64,000 nt of DNA from IMG/VR virus record IMGVR_UViG_3300045886_000052, positions 1 to 64,000 of that record; one strand, written 5' to 3'. The stretch's first letter is position 1, and each line of letters begins with the position of its first letter. Below, piece after piece: positions 55,648-64,000 of the stretch. The position numbers and the translations under genes are program-made. Source of the DNA: a virus. The notes beneath the pieces were generated by a model. It ran no database searches. It was not told the DNA's origin and was given only the letters and a program-made list of their open reading frames with translations.

Positions 55648-56580
55648 ATGGCAATGACATTGATTGAGGCTGCAAAACAGGCCGCGAACGGCGGCGCGCA
55701 GTTGCGGGCCTCGATAATCAACCTCTACGCGCAGAATTCCGACATTCTGCGAACCCTGCCTTTCGACGACATTCAGGGGAACGCGCTGCAGTACAACCGC
55801 GAGGAAGCGCTGCCCGGCGTTGGTTTCCGCGGCGTCAACGAGGCGTATTCCGAAGATGTCGGCGTGATCAATCCGTTGGTCGAGCCGCTCGTGATCGCGG
55901 GCGGCGACCTGGACGTCGATACGTTCATTCTGCAAACGATGGGCGACGGACAGCGCGCCACGCGGGAAAACATGAAAGTCAAGGCCCTCGCCCACCGCTG
56001 GACGAAGGCTTTTATCAAGGGCGATCAGACCTCTGACCCGCGCGAGTTCGACGGACTGCAGGTCCGCCTTACCGGGACTCAGAAGATCCAGGCGGGCGCG
56101 ACCGCGAACGGAACGGCGCTGAGCCTGGCCAAGTTGGATGAACTGATCGACTCCGTCGACAACCCGACCAACCTGGTCATGAACCGCACGATGCGTCGGC
56201 GTTTGTCAGCCGCCGCGCGTCTTACCACCGTGGGCGGCTTCGTGCAGTACACGTTGGATGAGTTCGGGCGTCAGGTCACGGTCTATAACGGACTCCCAAT
56301 TCTTCTCGTAGATCAGGACAACACCGGAACCGAAATTCTGCAATTCAACGAAGCGGCGACATCGGGAACCGCGACCGCGACCTCAATCTACTGCGTCAGT
56401 TTTGGCGAGGGAATGCTGCAGGGCATCCAGAATGGCGGGATCATGGTGCGAGACCTCGGCGAATTGCAGGCGAAGCCCGTCAAGCGCACTCGCGTCGAAT
56501 GGTATCCGGGCGTCGCGCTCTTCCATCCGCGCGCCGCATCGCGCCTCTGGTCAATCGCCGACGCCGCCGTTACAGCCTAA
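55648..56580 (+). CDS. Major capsid protein
   Basis: 310 residues. The order portal, scaffold, capsid and the landmarks LPFDDIQGNALQYNREEALP, SVDNPTNLVMNRTMRRRLS and GELQAKPVKRTRVEW fit an HK97-fold phage major capsid. ATG behind GAGGAGATT. Builds the icosahedral shell. Confidence 0.85.
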   Translation: MAMTLIEAAKQAANGGAQLRASIINLYAQNSDILRTLPFDDIQGNALQYNREEALPGVGFRGVNEAYSEDVGVINPLVEPLVIAGGDLDVDTFILQTMGDGQRATRENMKVKALAHRWTKAFIKGDQTSDPREFDGLQVRLTGTQKIQAGATANGTALSLAKLDELIDSVDNPTNLVMNRTMRRRLSAAARLTTVGGFVQYTLDEFGRQVTVYNGLPILLVDQDNTGTEILQFNEAATSGTATATSIYCVSFGEGMLQGIQNGGIMVRDLGELQAKPVKRTRVEWYPGVALFHPRAASRLWSIADAAVTA

Positions 56581-56631
56581 GAGTGAATAACCCGCGCGGG
56601 TTATCGCTCGCGCTTTCGTGAGGATAGAAAA

Positions 56632-57108
56632 ATGCGTTACACAAGTGCAAAACACAGACCTGCCTACACCTTCGATATCAATCTTCAACTGAAAGACGCC
56701 GGATTGATCGCAGCCGATGCCGCCGCTCTGGTCGGCGGCGCCGCGAAGGTGCTCGACCTGGGTGTCGGATTGGTCGAGGGCGACGTTGTCATCGACGTAA
56801 GCGCGGTCGAGATCGCATCGGGCGACGAGCGCTACACGATCATCGCGCAGTTCAGCAGCAGCGCTACGTTCGCTTCAGACATCGTGATCGGCTCGTGTAT
56901 TCCGATTGGCGACGGCTCGACCATCGGCACCGCGTTCGGTGGATCGGGCGTGGACGTCGACGATACGGCTGGGCGCTTCATCCTGCCGTTCCGCAATGAG
57001 CGCAACGGCGTGTGGTATCGCTATATGCGGCTCTGGACTGACGTGACCGGGACGATCGCGACCGGCATCAACTACACGGCCTTTGCGGCTATCCAAAAAG
57101 GCAGCTAA
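56632..57108 (+). CDS. Bbp16-like capsid cement protein
   Basis: 158 residues directly after the capsid gene, beta-rich, ending YRYMRLWTDVTGTIATGINY then TAF, the Bbp16-type signature of trimeric decoration proteins. ATG behind GTGAGGATAG. Likely stabilises the shell. Confidence 0.65.
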   Translation: MRYTSAKHRPAYTFDINLQLKDAGLIAADAAALVGGAAKVLDLGVGLVEGDVVIDVSAVEIASGDERYTIIAQFSSSATFASDIVIGSCIPIGDGSTIGTAFGGSGVDVDDTAGRFILPFRNERNGVWYRYMRLWTDVTGTIATGINYTAFAAIQKGS

Positions 57109-57120
57109 CCGGAGGGGTAA

Positions 57121-57744
57121 ATGCCTGATCCTGGAATTTATAAGCCGCCGACCGAGTTCGAGATCGCCCAGGCCGTCGCGATGATTTCGCCCACGGCCGG
57201 GGGCGAGATCGGGCTTGTCACTCAACCGGCTTCGGGCAGCATTACGCACACCGTGCGTCGCTTCGGCCCGTTCGTCGTTATTGATTTCGCGCTGAGCGCC
57301 GCCCGCCTTTCCGTGACCGATGCGGGCGCGCCGGGTTCGTTCGGAACCCACGTCCTGTTCACCTTCGCGCAGGCGGCTATTTCGTTTCTCGGCGCTCGCC
57401 AGAATTACACGGCCTTCGCCGAGGGCGCGGCGCTTACCACTGGCGCGGGCGACGCGGTGTTCGAGATCGGAGTCGGAACGACCGCCATTTCGGCGGCGGC
57501 TGACGGCACGCTCGGCAACGGAGTCAATGAAAACGTTGGGCAAGCGGTTGCGGTGACGGACTCGGGCGGCACGGGCGCGGGCACTGCGGTTGACGGGACG
57601 AAGGCGACAGCGCTCGACGGCACGGCGACCGCGCTCAAGCTTAACCTGAACTGGTCGGGATCGGCCGCGACGATTGACGCGAACAGCACAATCGACGTGA
57701 CCGGCACGATCACTGTCGTCTGCGCGCTTTTGGGAGACGACTAA
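57121..57744 (+). CDS. Structural protein, head or tail decoration
   Basis: 207 residues behind GGAGGGG. Ala/Gly/Thr-rich beta protein (ITHTVRRFGPFVVIDFALS) without motifs. In the head module; function unknown. Confidence 0.55.
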   Translation: MPDPGIYKPPTEFEIAQAVAMISPTAGGEIGLVTQPASGSITHTVRRFGPFVVIDFALSAARLSVTDAGAPGSFGTHVLFTFAQAAISFLGARQNYTAFAEGAALTTGAGDAVFEIGVGTTAISAAADGTLGNGVNENVGQAVAVTDSGGTGAGTAVDGTKATALDGTATALKLNLNWSGSAATIDANSTIDVTGTITVVCALLGDD

Positions 57745-57844
57745 AAATATGGGCGCGGCAGTGGGTGGAGCCACTAGCGAGAGTGTTCGAGCGGAGCCCG
57801 TTCGATTCGGGAGCGCGCCCGTAATCAATTTCGATTTTCGATTT

Positions 57845-58219
57845 ATGGCGGAAATAAAAGCTCAAACCACGCGCGGGAAAATGCTTGGCGAGAAACCGCC
57901 GGAAGTCTGGACGGTTTACGCGCCGGATGGGACGCCGCACAAGTGCGCGCCCTGCGACGCCCGCGAAATCCTGGCGGCGGGGCTCGGATATACGTCCGAG
58001 CCTTCCGCCGCCGCGCCTCTCACCGGAGAGACGATTATTGATGCAGCCTACGCCGAGGTGTCGAAACATGAACAACAATCAGAACAACAATCAAAGCTTG
58101 GTGACAGTGTTACCGGCGCCGAGGCCGCCGGCGCGGCAGGCGCCAAACCCGACGATTCAGGTAGCGCGAACGCCGCAGGCCAAACCGGCCCCGGCGCGCG
58201 TAATAAGGCCCGGAAGTAG
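57845..58219 (+). CDS. Hypothetical structural-region protein
   Basis: 124 residues: a small folded part (KPPEVWTVYAPDGTPHKCAP) and an Ala/Gly/Gln-rich disordered end. No ribosome site; an ATG at 57749 is possible but its leader looks non-coding. Confidence 0.5.
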   Translation: MAEIKAQTTRGKMLGEKPPEVWTVYAPDGTPHKCAPCDAREILAAGLGYTSEPSAAAPLTGETIIDAAYAEVSKHEQQSEQQSKLGDSVTGAEAAGAAGAKPDDSGSANAAGQTGPGARNKARK

Positions 58220-58223
58220 ATAG

Positions 58224-58487
58224 ATGGCAAGACATCAACGGCCGCAAATAAATGACGATGGATGGACGGATTGGATTTATCCGCATATGGACGACTACAA
58301 GCTCGCTTGCTGCGATTGCGGCCTGGTTCACGATATGCAGCTCAAGGTTGTTCGCGTCAAGCATCTGTCGAATAAAACCATGCTCGTTAAAGAATCGCGT
58401 TCATCCGTTTTGGCCGTGTCGTTCCGAGCGCGGCGAAATGTGCGGGCGACGGCCCAAACTCGAAGATGGCAGAAGAAGATCGGGTAA
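58224..58487 (+). CDS. Conserved small zinc protein of phage heads
   Basis: 87 residues. DDYKLACCDCGLVHDMQLKV and FRARRNVRATAQTRRW are typical of a family placed beside head-tail connector genes. Two Cys and a His could bind zinc. Confidence 0.65.
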   Translation: MARHQRPQINDDGWTDWIYPHMDDYKLACCDCGLVHDMQLKVVRVKHLSNKTMLVKESRSSVLAVSFRARRNVRATAQTRRWQKKIG

Positions 58488-58509
58488 CAAACACGGGGTC
58501 AGTAGATAA

Positions 58510-59070
58510 ATGCCAAGCGCGATCATTACGACAATCGGCGCTGCGGACGCGAATAGTTATCTCGATATCGAGCAGGCCGACGTTTATTTTGACGACCGGC
58601 TCAGCCCCGCCGGATGGACGAGCGCCAATGCGGACGACCGAACGCGGGCGCTGTTGCAGGCGGCGAGGCGGCTGAACAGCGAAAACTGGCTGGGCGACCG
58701 GGCAATGCAGGATCAGGCGCTTGCCTGGCCGCGCGCGGGCGTGATCAAGCCTGACGGTCTCGGCGCCGGATCGGCAGACTTCATTCCAGGCGCGGGCGCA
58801 TTGCTTTATCCGCGCACCGGCTACGGCATCTATTCGGGCGGCTATGGCGAACAGTATGCTTCGACTGAAATCCCGCAGGTCGTCAAAGACGCGCAGTGTG
58901 AACTTGCGTTGGCCTACCTGGAAGGCTTCCCCGGGTCGGTAGTCAAGGGGCTTGTCTCCGGCGGCGTCACCGTCGAAGTCGAGCATTCGGCTGTAATGGG
59001 GGGCTTGCCTCCGGCCGTGACGCGATTGATAGCCGGATTGATCGGGGGAAATAGGTTGATACGAGGTTGA
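58510..59070 (+). CDS. Head-tail connector (DnaT-like domain)
   Basis: 186 residues. DANSYLDIEQADVYFDDRL, ALLQAARRLNSENWLG and LAWPRAG are the landmarks of the DnaT-like head-tail connector family. It joins the portal to the tail. Confidence 0.8.
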   Translation: MPSAIITTIGAADANSYLDIEQADVYFDDRLSPAGWTSANADDRTRALLQAARRLNSENWLGDRAMQDQALAWPRAGVIKPDGLGAGSADFIPGAGALLYPRTGYGIYSGGYGEQYASTEIPQVVKDAQCELALAYLEGFPGSVVKGLVSGGVTVEVEHSAVMGGLPPAVTRLIAGLIGGNRLIRG

Positions 59071-59124
59071 ATCGCGCTCCGCGCTGGAGGAAATGCGCGC
59101 GATGGTCGCGAGGCTTGTTTAATT

Positions 59125-59394
59125 ATGGCGGTACTGACAGATACAGACTATGGCGAAATCCGGCGGTCGGTCTACACGGCCGGGCAGGGCAAGGAAGAGC
59201 TGAAGGCGCTGGCCAGCGTGCCCAACCAAATGCTACTTAAGGCCGCATTCCAAGTGCTCGAAGATTTCTGGAGCAACAACGCCGCGACGGTGAAGGCTGA
59301 CATGGAAACCGCGCTCGGCTTCTCGATCTCAGGCGCGCTCGCCAAAAAGATCGGCCTCGCCTGGTTGATCTGGAAAGTCAGTAAGGGGGGCTAA
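59125..59394 (+). CDS. Small conserved phage structural protein
   Basis: 89 residues, helical (LKAAFQVLEDFWSNNAATVK) with a hydrophobic end. Such proteins follow connectors in many siphophages. ATG without a strong ribosome site. Confidence 0.55.
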   Translation: MAVLTDTDYGEIRRSVYTAGQGKEELKALASVPNQMLLKAAFQVLEDFWSNNAATVKADMETALGFSISGALAKKIGLAWLIWKVSKGG

Positions 59395-59397
59395 TAG

Positions 59398-59916
59398 ATG
59401 GCGACGCATAGGATTCCAATTCTCAGCAACGTCAAGCCCGACCCTGCCGTATCCCTTGCGCTCGTCGGTTCGCAGATTACGGCGGCGACAGCGCCCTCTG
59501 TCGGCAATCAATATTGCTACGTGATAGCGGATGCGGGGGCGGACGTAGGCGTAAATGCTCGCTTCGACGTTCCAAAGAATTACGTGGGAAGTCCGGCGCT
59601 CATCGTTAAGGGAATTCTCGACGGCGCGCCCGGAGCTTCCGACACGCTCGGCTTCGGGTTGCGCAAGCGAGCCGTGGCGAATAACGAAGCGGCGGACGGT
59701 ACTTTCGACGCCGAAGAGGTTGTGTCGTCCACGATCGGATCAAGCGGCAGCAATCACGCCGACGAAGACGAGGTCGAATTGTCAATCTCGCTCACGGCGG
59801 GACATTACTCCGCGGACGATCAGGTTTTCTACTACTTGTTTCTCGATACCTCCGGCTCGAATTACGCCGGGAATTTCCTGCTGACCGGGGCTTATTTTCA
59901 GTACGTTGACGTGTAA
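59398..59916 (+). CDS. Structural beta-rich protein
   Basis: 172 residues, jelly-roll-like strands (VFYYLFLDTSGSNYAGNFLL). Stop overlaps the next ATG. Position suggests a tail or decoration protein. Confidence 0.55.
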   Translation: MATHRIPILSNVKPDPAVSLALVGSQITAATAPSVGNQYCYVIADAGADVGVNARFDVPKNYVGSPALIVKGILDGAPGASDTLGFGLRKRAVANNEAADGTFDAEEVVSSTIGSSGSNHADEDEVELSISLTAGHYSADDQVFYYLFLDTSGSNYAGNFLLTGAYFQYVDV

Positions 59917-60803
59917 TGGCCGACATTAAGTTTTCAGACGAGACCAAGATAAGCGCGCTCGCGCTCGATGACAGAATTCCGATCATCGACATGAGCGCCG
60001 GCCCTCTCGATCGCCACTACACGCCTGAGCAAATGCGGGATCTCATCACCCCGCGCGGATACATCTTTGGCCTGAAGATCGCTAACAACGGGACCGATGC
60101 GGCGAACGATATAGACATTGCTGGCGGCGAGGCCCAGGCCGAGAGCCACGACAATGTGATGACGCTCAGCGGCACGATCGTCAAGCGTCTCGACGCGGCA
60201 TGGGCGGTCGGAACGAATCAGGGCGGACTCAATACCGGCGCCGAGGCTGCGAACACTTGGTACGAAGTCCATTTGATCAAGCGCACTGACACGGGCGTTG
60301 TGGATGTGATGTTCACGACGACCGCCAATCGCACGACGCTGCCCACTAACTACGACAAGCAGCGGCGAATCGGATGGATACGGAATGATGGGTCTTCAAA
60401 TATCCTGGCATTCACTCAGGTTGAAGATCACTTCACGCTCGTGACGCCGATTAATGATGTGGGCGTTGCGTTCACGACCACGCTGACCGCCGTAACGCTC
60501 ACCGTGCCGCCAAATACTATAGCGCGGGTCAGAGCCGGTGGCGGACCGTTCACGACATCTGGCGTTGTCGGCGCGTTGAGGTTCTATGAAGCGGGCGAGA
60601 GCACGTCCGTTGCGCCAAGTACGACGGATGGCAACGCCAGTTTGGGGCTTGACGATTCCGCGACTTACAACGCGGGCCACTATGACATGCGGGTCAACGC
60701 ATCATCTCAGATCAGTCACGATTCCACCACCGTGGGCGTGGGCGCTCTCGATATTTCAACTTATGGCTGGATAGACTACCGCAGACGTTTGGATGCGGTT
60801 TAA
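59916..60803 (+). CDS. Tail fibre-like structural protein
   Basis: 295 residues. The N-terminus (DETKISALALDDRIPIID) has the form of virion-attachment regions, and the rest is beta-rich with a Gly/Ser/Thr end. It is placed before the tail genes, so a head fibre is equally possible. Confidence 0.6.
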   Translation: MADIKFSDETKISALALDDRIPIIDMSAGPLDRHYTPEQMRDLITPRGYIFGLKIANNGTDAANDIDIAGGEAQAESHDNVMTLSGTIVKRLDAAWAVGTNQGGLNTGAEAANTWYEVHLIKRTDTGVVDVMFTTTANRTTLPTNYDKQRRIGWIRNDGSSNILAFTQVEDHFTLVTPINDVGVAFTTTLTAVTLTVPPNTIARVRAGGGPFTTSGVVGALRFYEAGESTSVAPSTTDGNASLGLDDSATYNAGHYDMRVNASSQISHDSTTVGVGALDISTYGWIDYRRRLDAV

Positions 60804-60815
60804 CTGGAGGACTAT

Positions 60816-61079
60816 ATGGCAGACATAATCATTAGGATAGAAGCATGCCAGACGCCGTCGGAAGGTGACGCCGTGAAAATCGAGGGGATGGCGCGCTGCA
60901 CGGGCATGGACCCCGAGGACATGGACGTAACTTGGTCGGTAGAGGTCGATCCCGGCGATCTCGCTGCGACGATCAACGCCGCGGTCAAGGATGCCGCAAT
61001 CGCTGCCGCTGACGTGAGGGGGTATACGGTGGGCGCGCTCGATAAAAAGACCCTGATCGGGGGCGCGGTCGGTCTGTGA
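60816..61079 (+). CDS. Small structural-region protein
   Basis: 87 residues, starting MADIIIRIEACQTPSEGDAV, behind GGAGGACTAT. Acidic, no motif. Function unknown. Confidence 0.5.
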   Translation: MADIIIRIEACQTPSEGDAVKIEGMARCTGMDPEDMDVTWSVEVDPGDLAATINAAVKDAAIAAADVRGYTVGALDKKTLIGGAVGL

Positions 61080-61082
61080 TGA

Positions 61083-62711
61083 ATGAGCCTTCGCTTCGAC
61101 AACGCTGCCGATTACTTGGAGCGCACAACCGGCGCGCCGTCTCGAACCGCCTTCACGATGATGGGCTGGTTCAAGATCGTGGTAGATACGAACGCGGTCG
61201 CCACGTTCCTGCGGTTCAAAGCGTCCGGCTCCGCTGACAACTTCGTCGTCTCGACCGACGCGGACGGCGTGACGCTGATGGTCTTCAACAACAGCGTCAC
61301 CGATACAGGAACGGCGCTGAACGTCGGCGATTGGAATCATATCGCGATGGTTGGTGATGATACCAACGTCACGATCTTTCTCAACGGGATTCAGGATTGT
61401 CAGGTTGCGCAAGCCACGCTGACCCTCGCGCATATCCAGGTAGGCAACGCGCCGGAGTTCTCGGAGTTTCTGAACGGACTAGCAGCGGCGGTCAAAATCT
61501 ACGATGTGGTTTTGACCGCCGCCGAGATCCTTCAGGAATCGCTGCAATACGCTCCCGTGCGCTTCGCCGATCTCAACGCGTGGTATCCGATGATCGACCA
61601 CGCGACGGCGGACGCCGCGAAGGATTACTCGACGTTCAAGCGGGACTTCACGGTCAACGGGACGCTCGCGATCGAGAACGGGCCGCCGATTCCGTGGATT
61701 GTCGAAGACGAATTATGGGTGCCCGCGATCACGCTGCCGCAGACCGGCTTTTACCTGCGGGAAGATGGAACCAGCCGGTATCTGCGGGAGGACGGTTCTA
61801 GTTTTTATCTGCGCGAAGGCGGGGCAGAGGACGGCGCATTAACGATTAATCCCGCCGGCATTGCATCGGCTGAGATTTTCGGAAGCCACACTGTTAGCCC
61901 AGGCGCTGTAACGATCACGCCGTCGGGAATCGCGTCGGCTGAGGCGTTCGGCACGGCATCGGTTAATCACGTTATCGCGCCAACGGGAATCGCAAGCGCC
62001 GAAGCATTTGGGACGGCGGCGCTGAACCTAAACATTGCCGCCACTGGCATCGCGTCGGCCGAAGCGTTCGGGAGTCACACTCTCGCGGCGACCTTCACGA
62101 TCACGGCGAATGGGATTGCGTCCGCCGAAGCATTCGGCTCTCACGCGATCACGGTGGCCGCGCTGACCGTCAGCCCCGCAGGGATCGACAGCGCAGAGGC
62201 TTTCGGATCGCACACGCTGACGACGGGCAACGTAAATATCCTGCCCGGCGCGATTGCTTCCGCTGAGGCGTTCGGTAGCCACACCGTCGAAGTCGGCGCA
62301 CTGTCGGTCAGTCCGAACGGGATCGCGAGCGCGGAGGCGTTTGGATCGCACACAGTAACGCCAGGCGCCGTAACGATCACACCGTCGGGAATCGCGAGCG
62401 CCGAGGTGTTCGGGTCACAGGTTGTAACTGCGACCTACACGATCACTTCGACGGGCATTGGTAGCGCCGAGGCCTTCGGACAGCCGACGATCAATTTATT
62501 GCTCGCGATCCTGTCGCCGCTGGGCATTGCAAGTCTTGAAGTCTTCGGCGCTGTCGTCGTAACGGGCGGCGGGATTCCGAAGGCGCTGGCGATTGACAAT
62601 AGAACGTTTGCCGTGGCGTTGAACGACGAGAGGTCGATTGCGACCAGTCTGACGGATAGCCGCTCTATCCAGGTCTCGTGGACAGATGATCAAACGATCG
62701 ATTTAGGATAA
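61083..62711 (+). CDS. LamG-domain protein with GIASAEAFG repeats
   Basis: 542 residues. Residues 1-210 form a LamG/concanavalin-type domain (TAFTMMGWFKIV, NHIAMVGDDTNVTIFLNGIQ), likely carbohydrate-binding. Residues about 250-500 hold 11 repeats of 17-24 residues around GIASAEAFGS(H). Such repeats occur in tail and fibre proteins, and their number may vary. Probably exposed on the virion for adsorption. Confidence 0.75.
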   Translation: MSLRFDNAADYLERTTGAPSRTAFTMMGWFKIVVDTNAVATFLRFKASGSADNFVVSTDADGVTLMVFNNSVTDTGTALNVGDWNHIAMVGDDTNVTIFLNGIQDCQVAQATLTLAHIQVGNAPEFSEFLNGLAAAVKIYDVVLTAAEILQESLQYAPVRFADLNAWYPMIDHATADAAKDYSTFKRDFTVNGTLAIENGPPIPWIVEDELWVPAITLPQTGFYLREDGTSRYLREDGSSFYLREGGAEDGALTINPAGIASAEIFGSHTVSPGAVTITPSGIASAEAFGTASVNHVIAPTGIASAEAFGTAALNLNIAATGIASAEAFGSHTLAATFTITANGIASAEAFGSHAITVAALTVSPAGIDSAEAFGSHTLTTGNVNILPGAIASAEAFGSHTVEVGALSVSPNGIASAEAFGSHTVTPGAVTITPSGIASAEVFGSQVVTATYTITSTGIGSAEAFGQPTINLLLAILSPLGIASLEVFGAVVVTGGGIPKALAIDNRTFAVALNDERSIATSLTDSRSIQVSWTDDQTIDLG

Positions 62712-63097
62712 TGCAGACAGGCGTAAAAATAACAGTTATTGCGATCGGCGATGCGAAACGCATCGAGCGGACTTACACAACTCTGCCTCCCGGCATAACG
62801 ATCGAGAAGGCGTGGATGACGGTAAAACTGAGCGATAGGCAGTTGGATGCCGATGCATTATTTCAAAAAGCGATCACGATCAATTCGTCTGCCGCAGGTC
62901 AGATTACGGACGCAGATAGCACAAACGGCGACTTGGCGATGTTTTTCGATCTTGTCAAGGCTGACAGTTTGAACGCAGTTCCGGGCCGGCTGTATTTATA
63001 CGATATACAAGTCAAGCGCACCGGTGAGAGCAAGGCTCACACTCTTGAGATGGGCACAATCACATTCGTTCGCGGCATAACGGACGCGGACACATAG
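62711..63097 (+). CDS. BppU-like structural protein
   Basis: 128 residues with the same pattern as 5203-5580 (AWMTVKLSDRQ, SAAGQITDAD, RLYLYDIQVKRTGE). Coupled to the LamG gene by a one-base overlap. Confidence 0.6.
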   Translation: MQTGVKITVIAIGDAKRIERTYTTLPPGITIEKAWMTVKLSDRQLDADALFQKAITINSSAAGQITDADSTNGDLAMFFDLVKADSLNAVPGRLYLYDIQVKRTGESKAHTLEMGTITFVRGITDADT

Positions 63098-63107
63098 AGG
63101 GGGCGGC

Positions 63108-63515
63108 ATGGCTAACGCTTTGTACGACGCAGGCAGGGAAGGATTTCTTGCAGGGGACATTGATTGGGACGCAAACGACATTCGCATCATCCTGATCGAC
63201 GAAGCCGACGATACTATTGACTTGGCGGTTGATAACTTTCTCGATGACCGCGCGGTCGCTTCGCGTGTGGCTACCTCAACGGCGCTCGCCTCGAAGACGA
63301 CCACGGCTGGCGTGGCGGACGCTGCCGACAAGACGTTTACCGCAGTGACGGGTGATCAATCCGAATCTATTGACGGCTACAAGCACACCGGCACGGAATC
63401 AACGAGCAATCTGATTTTCAATATTGACACGGCGACCGGGCTGCCGGTCACGCCGAACGGCGGCGATATAACCGTCGCTTGGGATAATGCGGGAAACCGT
63501 ATTTTTAAACTCTGA
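63108..63515 (+). CDS. Conserved phage structural protein
   Basis: 135 residues. GREGFLAGDIDWDANDIRII, the DAADKTFTAVTGDQSESI stretch and TATGLPVTPNGGDITVAWDN match a family common in siphophages and typical of the region between connectors and tail chaperones. ATG behind GGGGGC. Confidence 0.75.
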   Translation: MANALYDAGREGFLAGDIDWDANDIRIILIDEADDTIDLAVDNFLDDRAVASRVATSTALASKTTTAGVADAADKTFTAVTGDQSESIDGYKHTGTESTSNLIFNIDTATGLPVTPNGGDITVAWDNAGNRIFKL

Positions 63516-63859
63516 TGCTGCAATCTCTCACAATCAGGCGCGAAGGCGAGAAAGTACTGTTGCTATCGGGCGGCGTACTAATTGCTGAAATGCCGTGGCG
63601 GGCCGCTGATGACTTGGCCGCCGCGCTGAAGGCAAAGGCCCGGCTTGCCGAAGAGGAAGAGAAGGGCGAGGAGATCGCCTATGACAGCGCGATCTTGATG
63701 CGGGCAGGCGTCCCATTTTCCTTCAGCAGCAGGCCCGACATATTGAAAGAGGCGGTAAAAGAGGCGGCCTGGAATTGCAACCTGCGGCGCTATATGCCCG
63801 GCGGCGTGAGGTCGAAACAGGTATTCGGCGCGCCAACGGTAACCAGGCATAAGAGGTGA
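63515..63859 (+). CDS. Conserved phage protein
   Basis: 114 residues. ALKAKARLAEEEEKGEEIAY, ILMRAGVPFSFSSRPDI and AAWNCNLRRYMPGG are landmarks of a siphophage family of unknown function. Coupled to the previous gene (TGATG). Confidence 0.65.
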   Translation: MLQSLTIRREGEKVLLLSGGVLIAEMPWRAADDLAAALKAKARLAEEEEKGEEIAYDSAILMRAGVPFSFSSRPDILKEAVKEAAWNCNLRRYMPGGVRSKQVFGAPTVTRHKR

Positions 63860-63863
63860 AGAA

Positions 63864-64000
63864 ATGGAAGAGACGATCAATTTCTCCGAACTGTCAATCG
63901 AAGAATTGAGAGAAAAGCTCGCCACGGCAAACGCGGCGCGGGACAACATATCGAAAGTCGCCAAGTCGATCACTAAGCATATCGATATGAAATTGGCCGC
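63864..64000 (+). CDS. Start of the tail assembly chaperone gene, cut by the window
   Basis: ATG behind GAGGTGAAGAA; 45 codons and two bases remain (METHINFS-like start: MEETINFSELSIEELREKL). If the molecule is circular, the codon completes with base 1 and continues as the gene at 1-490. Helical start typical of chaperones. Confidence 0.6.
   Translation, partial: MEETINFSELSIEELREKLATANAARDNISKVAKSITKHIDMKLA

Overview
The window reads as one tailed-phage genome (temperate, siphovirus-like), with no recognisable host chromosomal genes. The right end carries terminase, portal, scaffold, capsid and connector genes (51.2-63.9 kb). The left end carries the tail-assembly chaperone, tape measure, tail-tip and fibre genes (1-9.7 kb). 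The open frame running off base 64000 continues in the same frame at base 1, so the window looks like a circular or circularly permuted genome of about 64 kb cut inside a tail-chaperone gene. The host cannot be named. It uses Shine-Dalgarno starts (AAGGAGG-type) and is probably diderm, because the phage encodes a lipoprotein, an outer-membrane-barrel-like protein and a possible spanin-like pair.

Layout. (1) 1-9.7 kb, rightward: late tail genes. (2) 9.7-26.1 kb, mostly leftward: a large accessory region of about 45 very small genes, many with Cys-pair zinc motifs, plus a tyrosine recombinase at 17.3-18.1 kb and, at its right end, a membrane protein and a DNA methyltransferase. Sub-blocks of this region each carry their own intergenic repeat family. 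Three copies of a roughly 200-bp promoter/operator region and two near-identical small DNA-binding proteins divide it into repeated operon units. (3) 26.3-29.7 kb: large serine recombinase, lipoprotein, an S24-like fragment and a divergent switch in which a ribbon-helix-helix protein is flanked by two promoters that each carry paired GTTAAC boxes. (4) 30.85-31.97 kb: 1.1 kb without genes, made of very stable RNA hairpins separated by seven copies of a GATCTTTT box. (5) 32-49.9 kb, rightward: replication, recombination and modification genes (Bet annealing protein, RusA resolvase, replication initiator with internal iterons, DnaC-like loader, three recognisable DNA methyltransferases, three ParB-like proteins, Com-like zinc protein, HNH nuclease) and then a membrane/lysis-like cluster. 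(6) 49.9-51.1 kb, leftward: a Gp37/Gp68 protein and a SWIM zinc-finger protein. (7) 51.2-64 kb, rightward: packaging and structural genes.

How it works together. The two recombinases, the divergent repressor-like switch and the lipoprotein point to a temperate lifestyle. Bet, RusA, initiator and loader form the replication and recombination set. Methyltransferases and ParB-like proteins probably modify or mark phage DNA. No endolysin, head protease or DNA polymerase was recognised.

The most unusual parts are the structured-RNA array at 30.85-31.97 kb (including a candidate pseudoknot), a tandem pair of covarying RNA elements at 44.16-44.35 kb, the small-gene arrays with family-specific junction repeats, the triplicated operator with duplicated regulator, and a perfect 30-bp palindrome inside a ParB-methyltransferase fusion gene.
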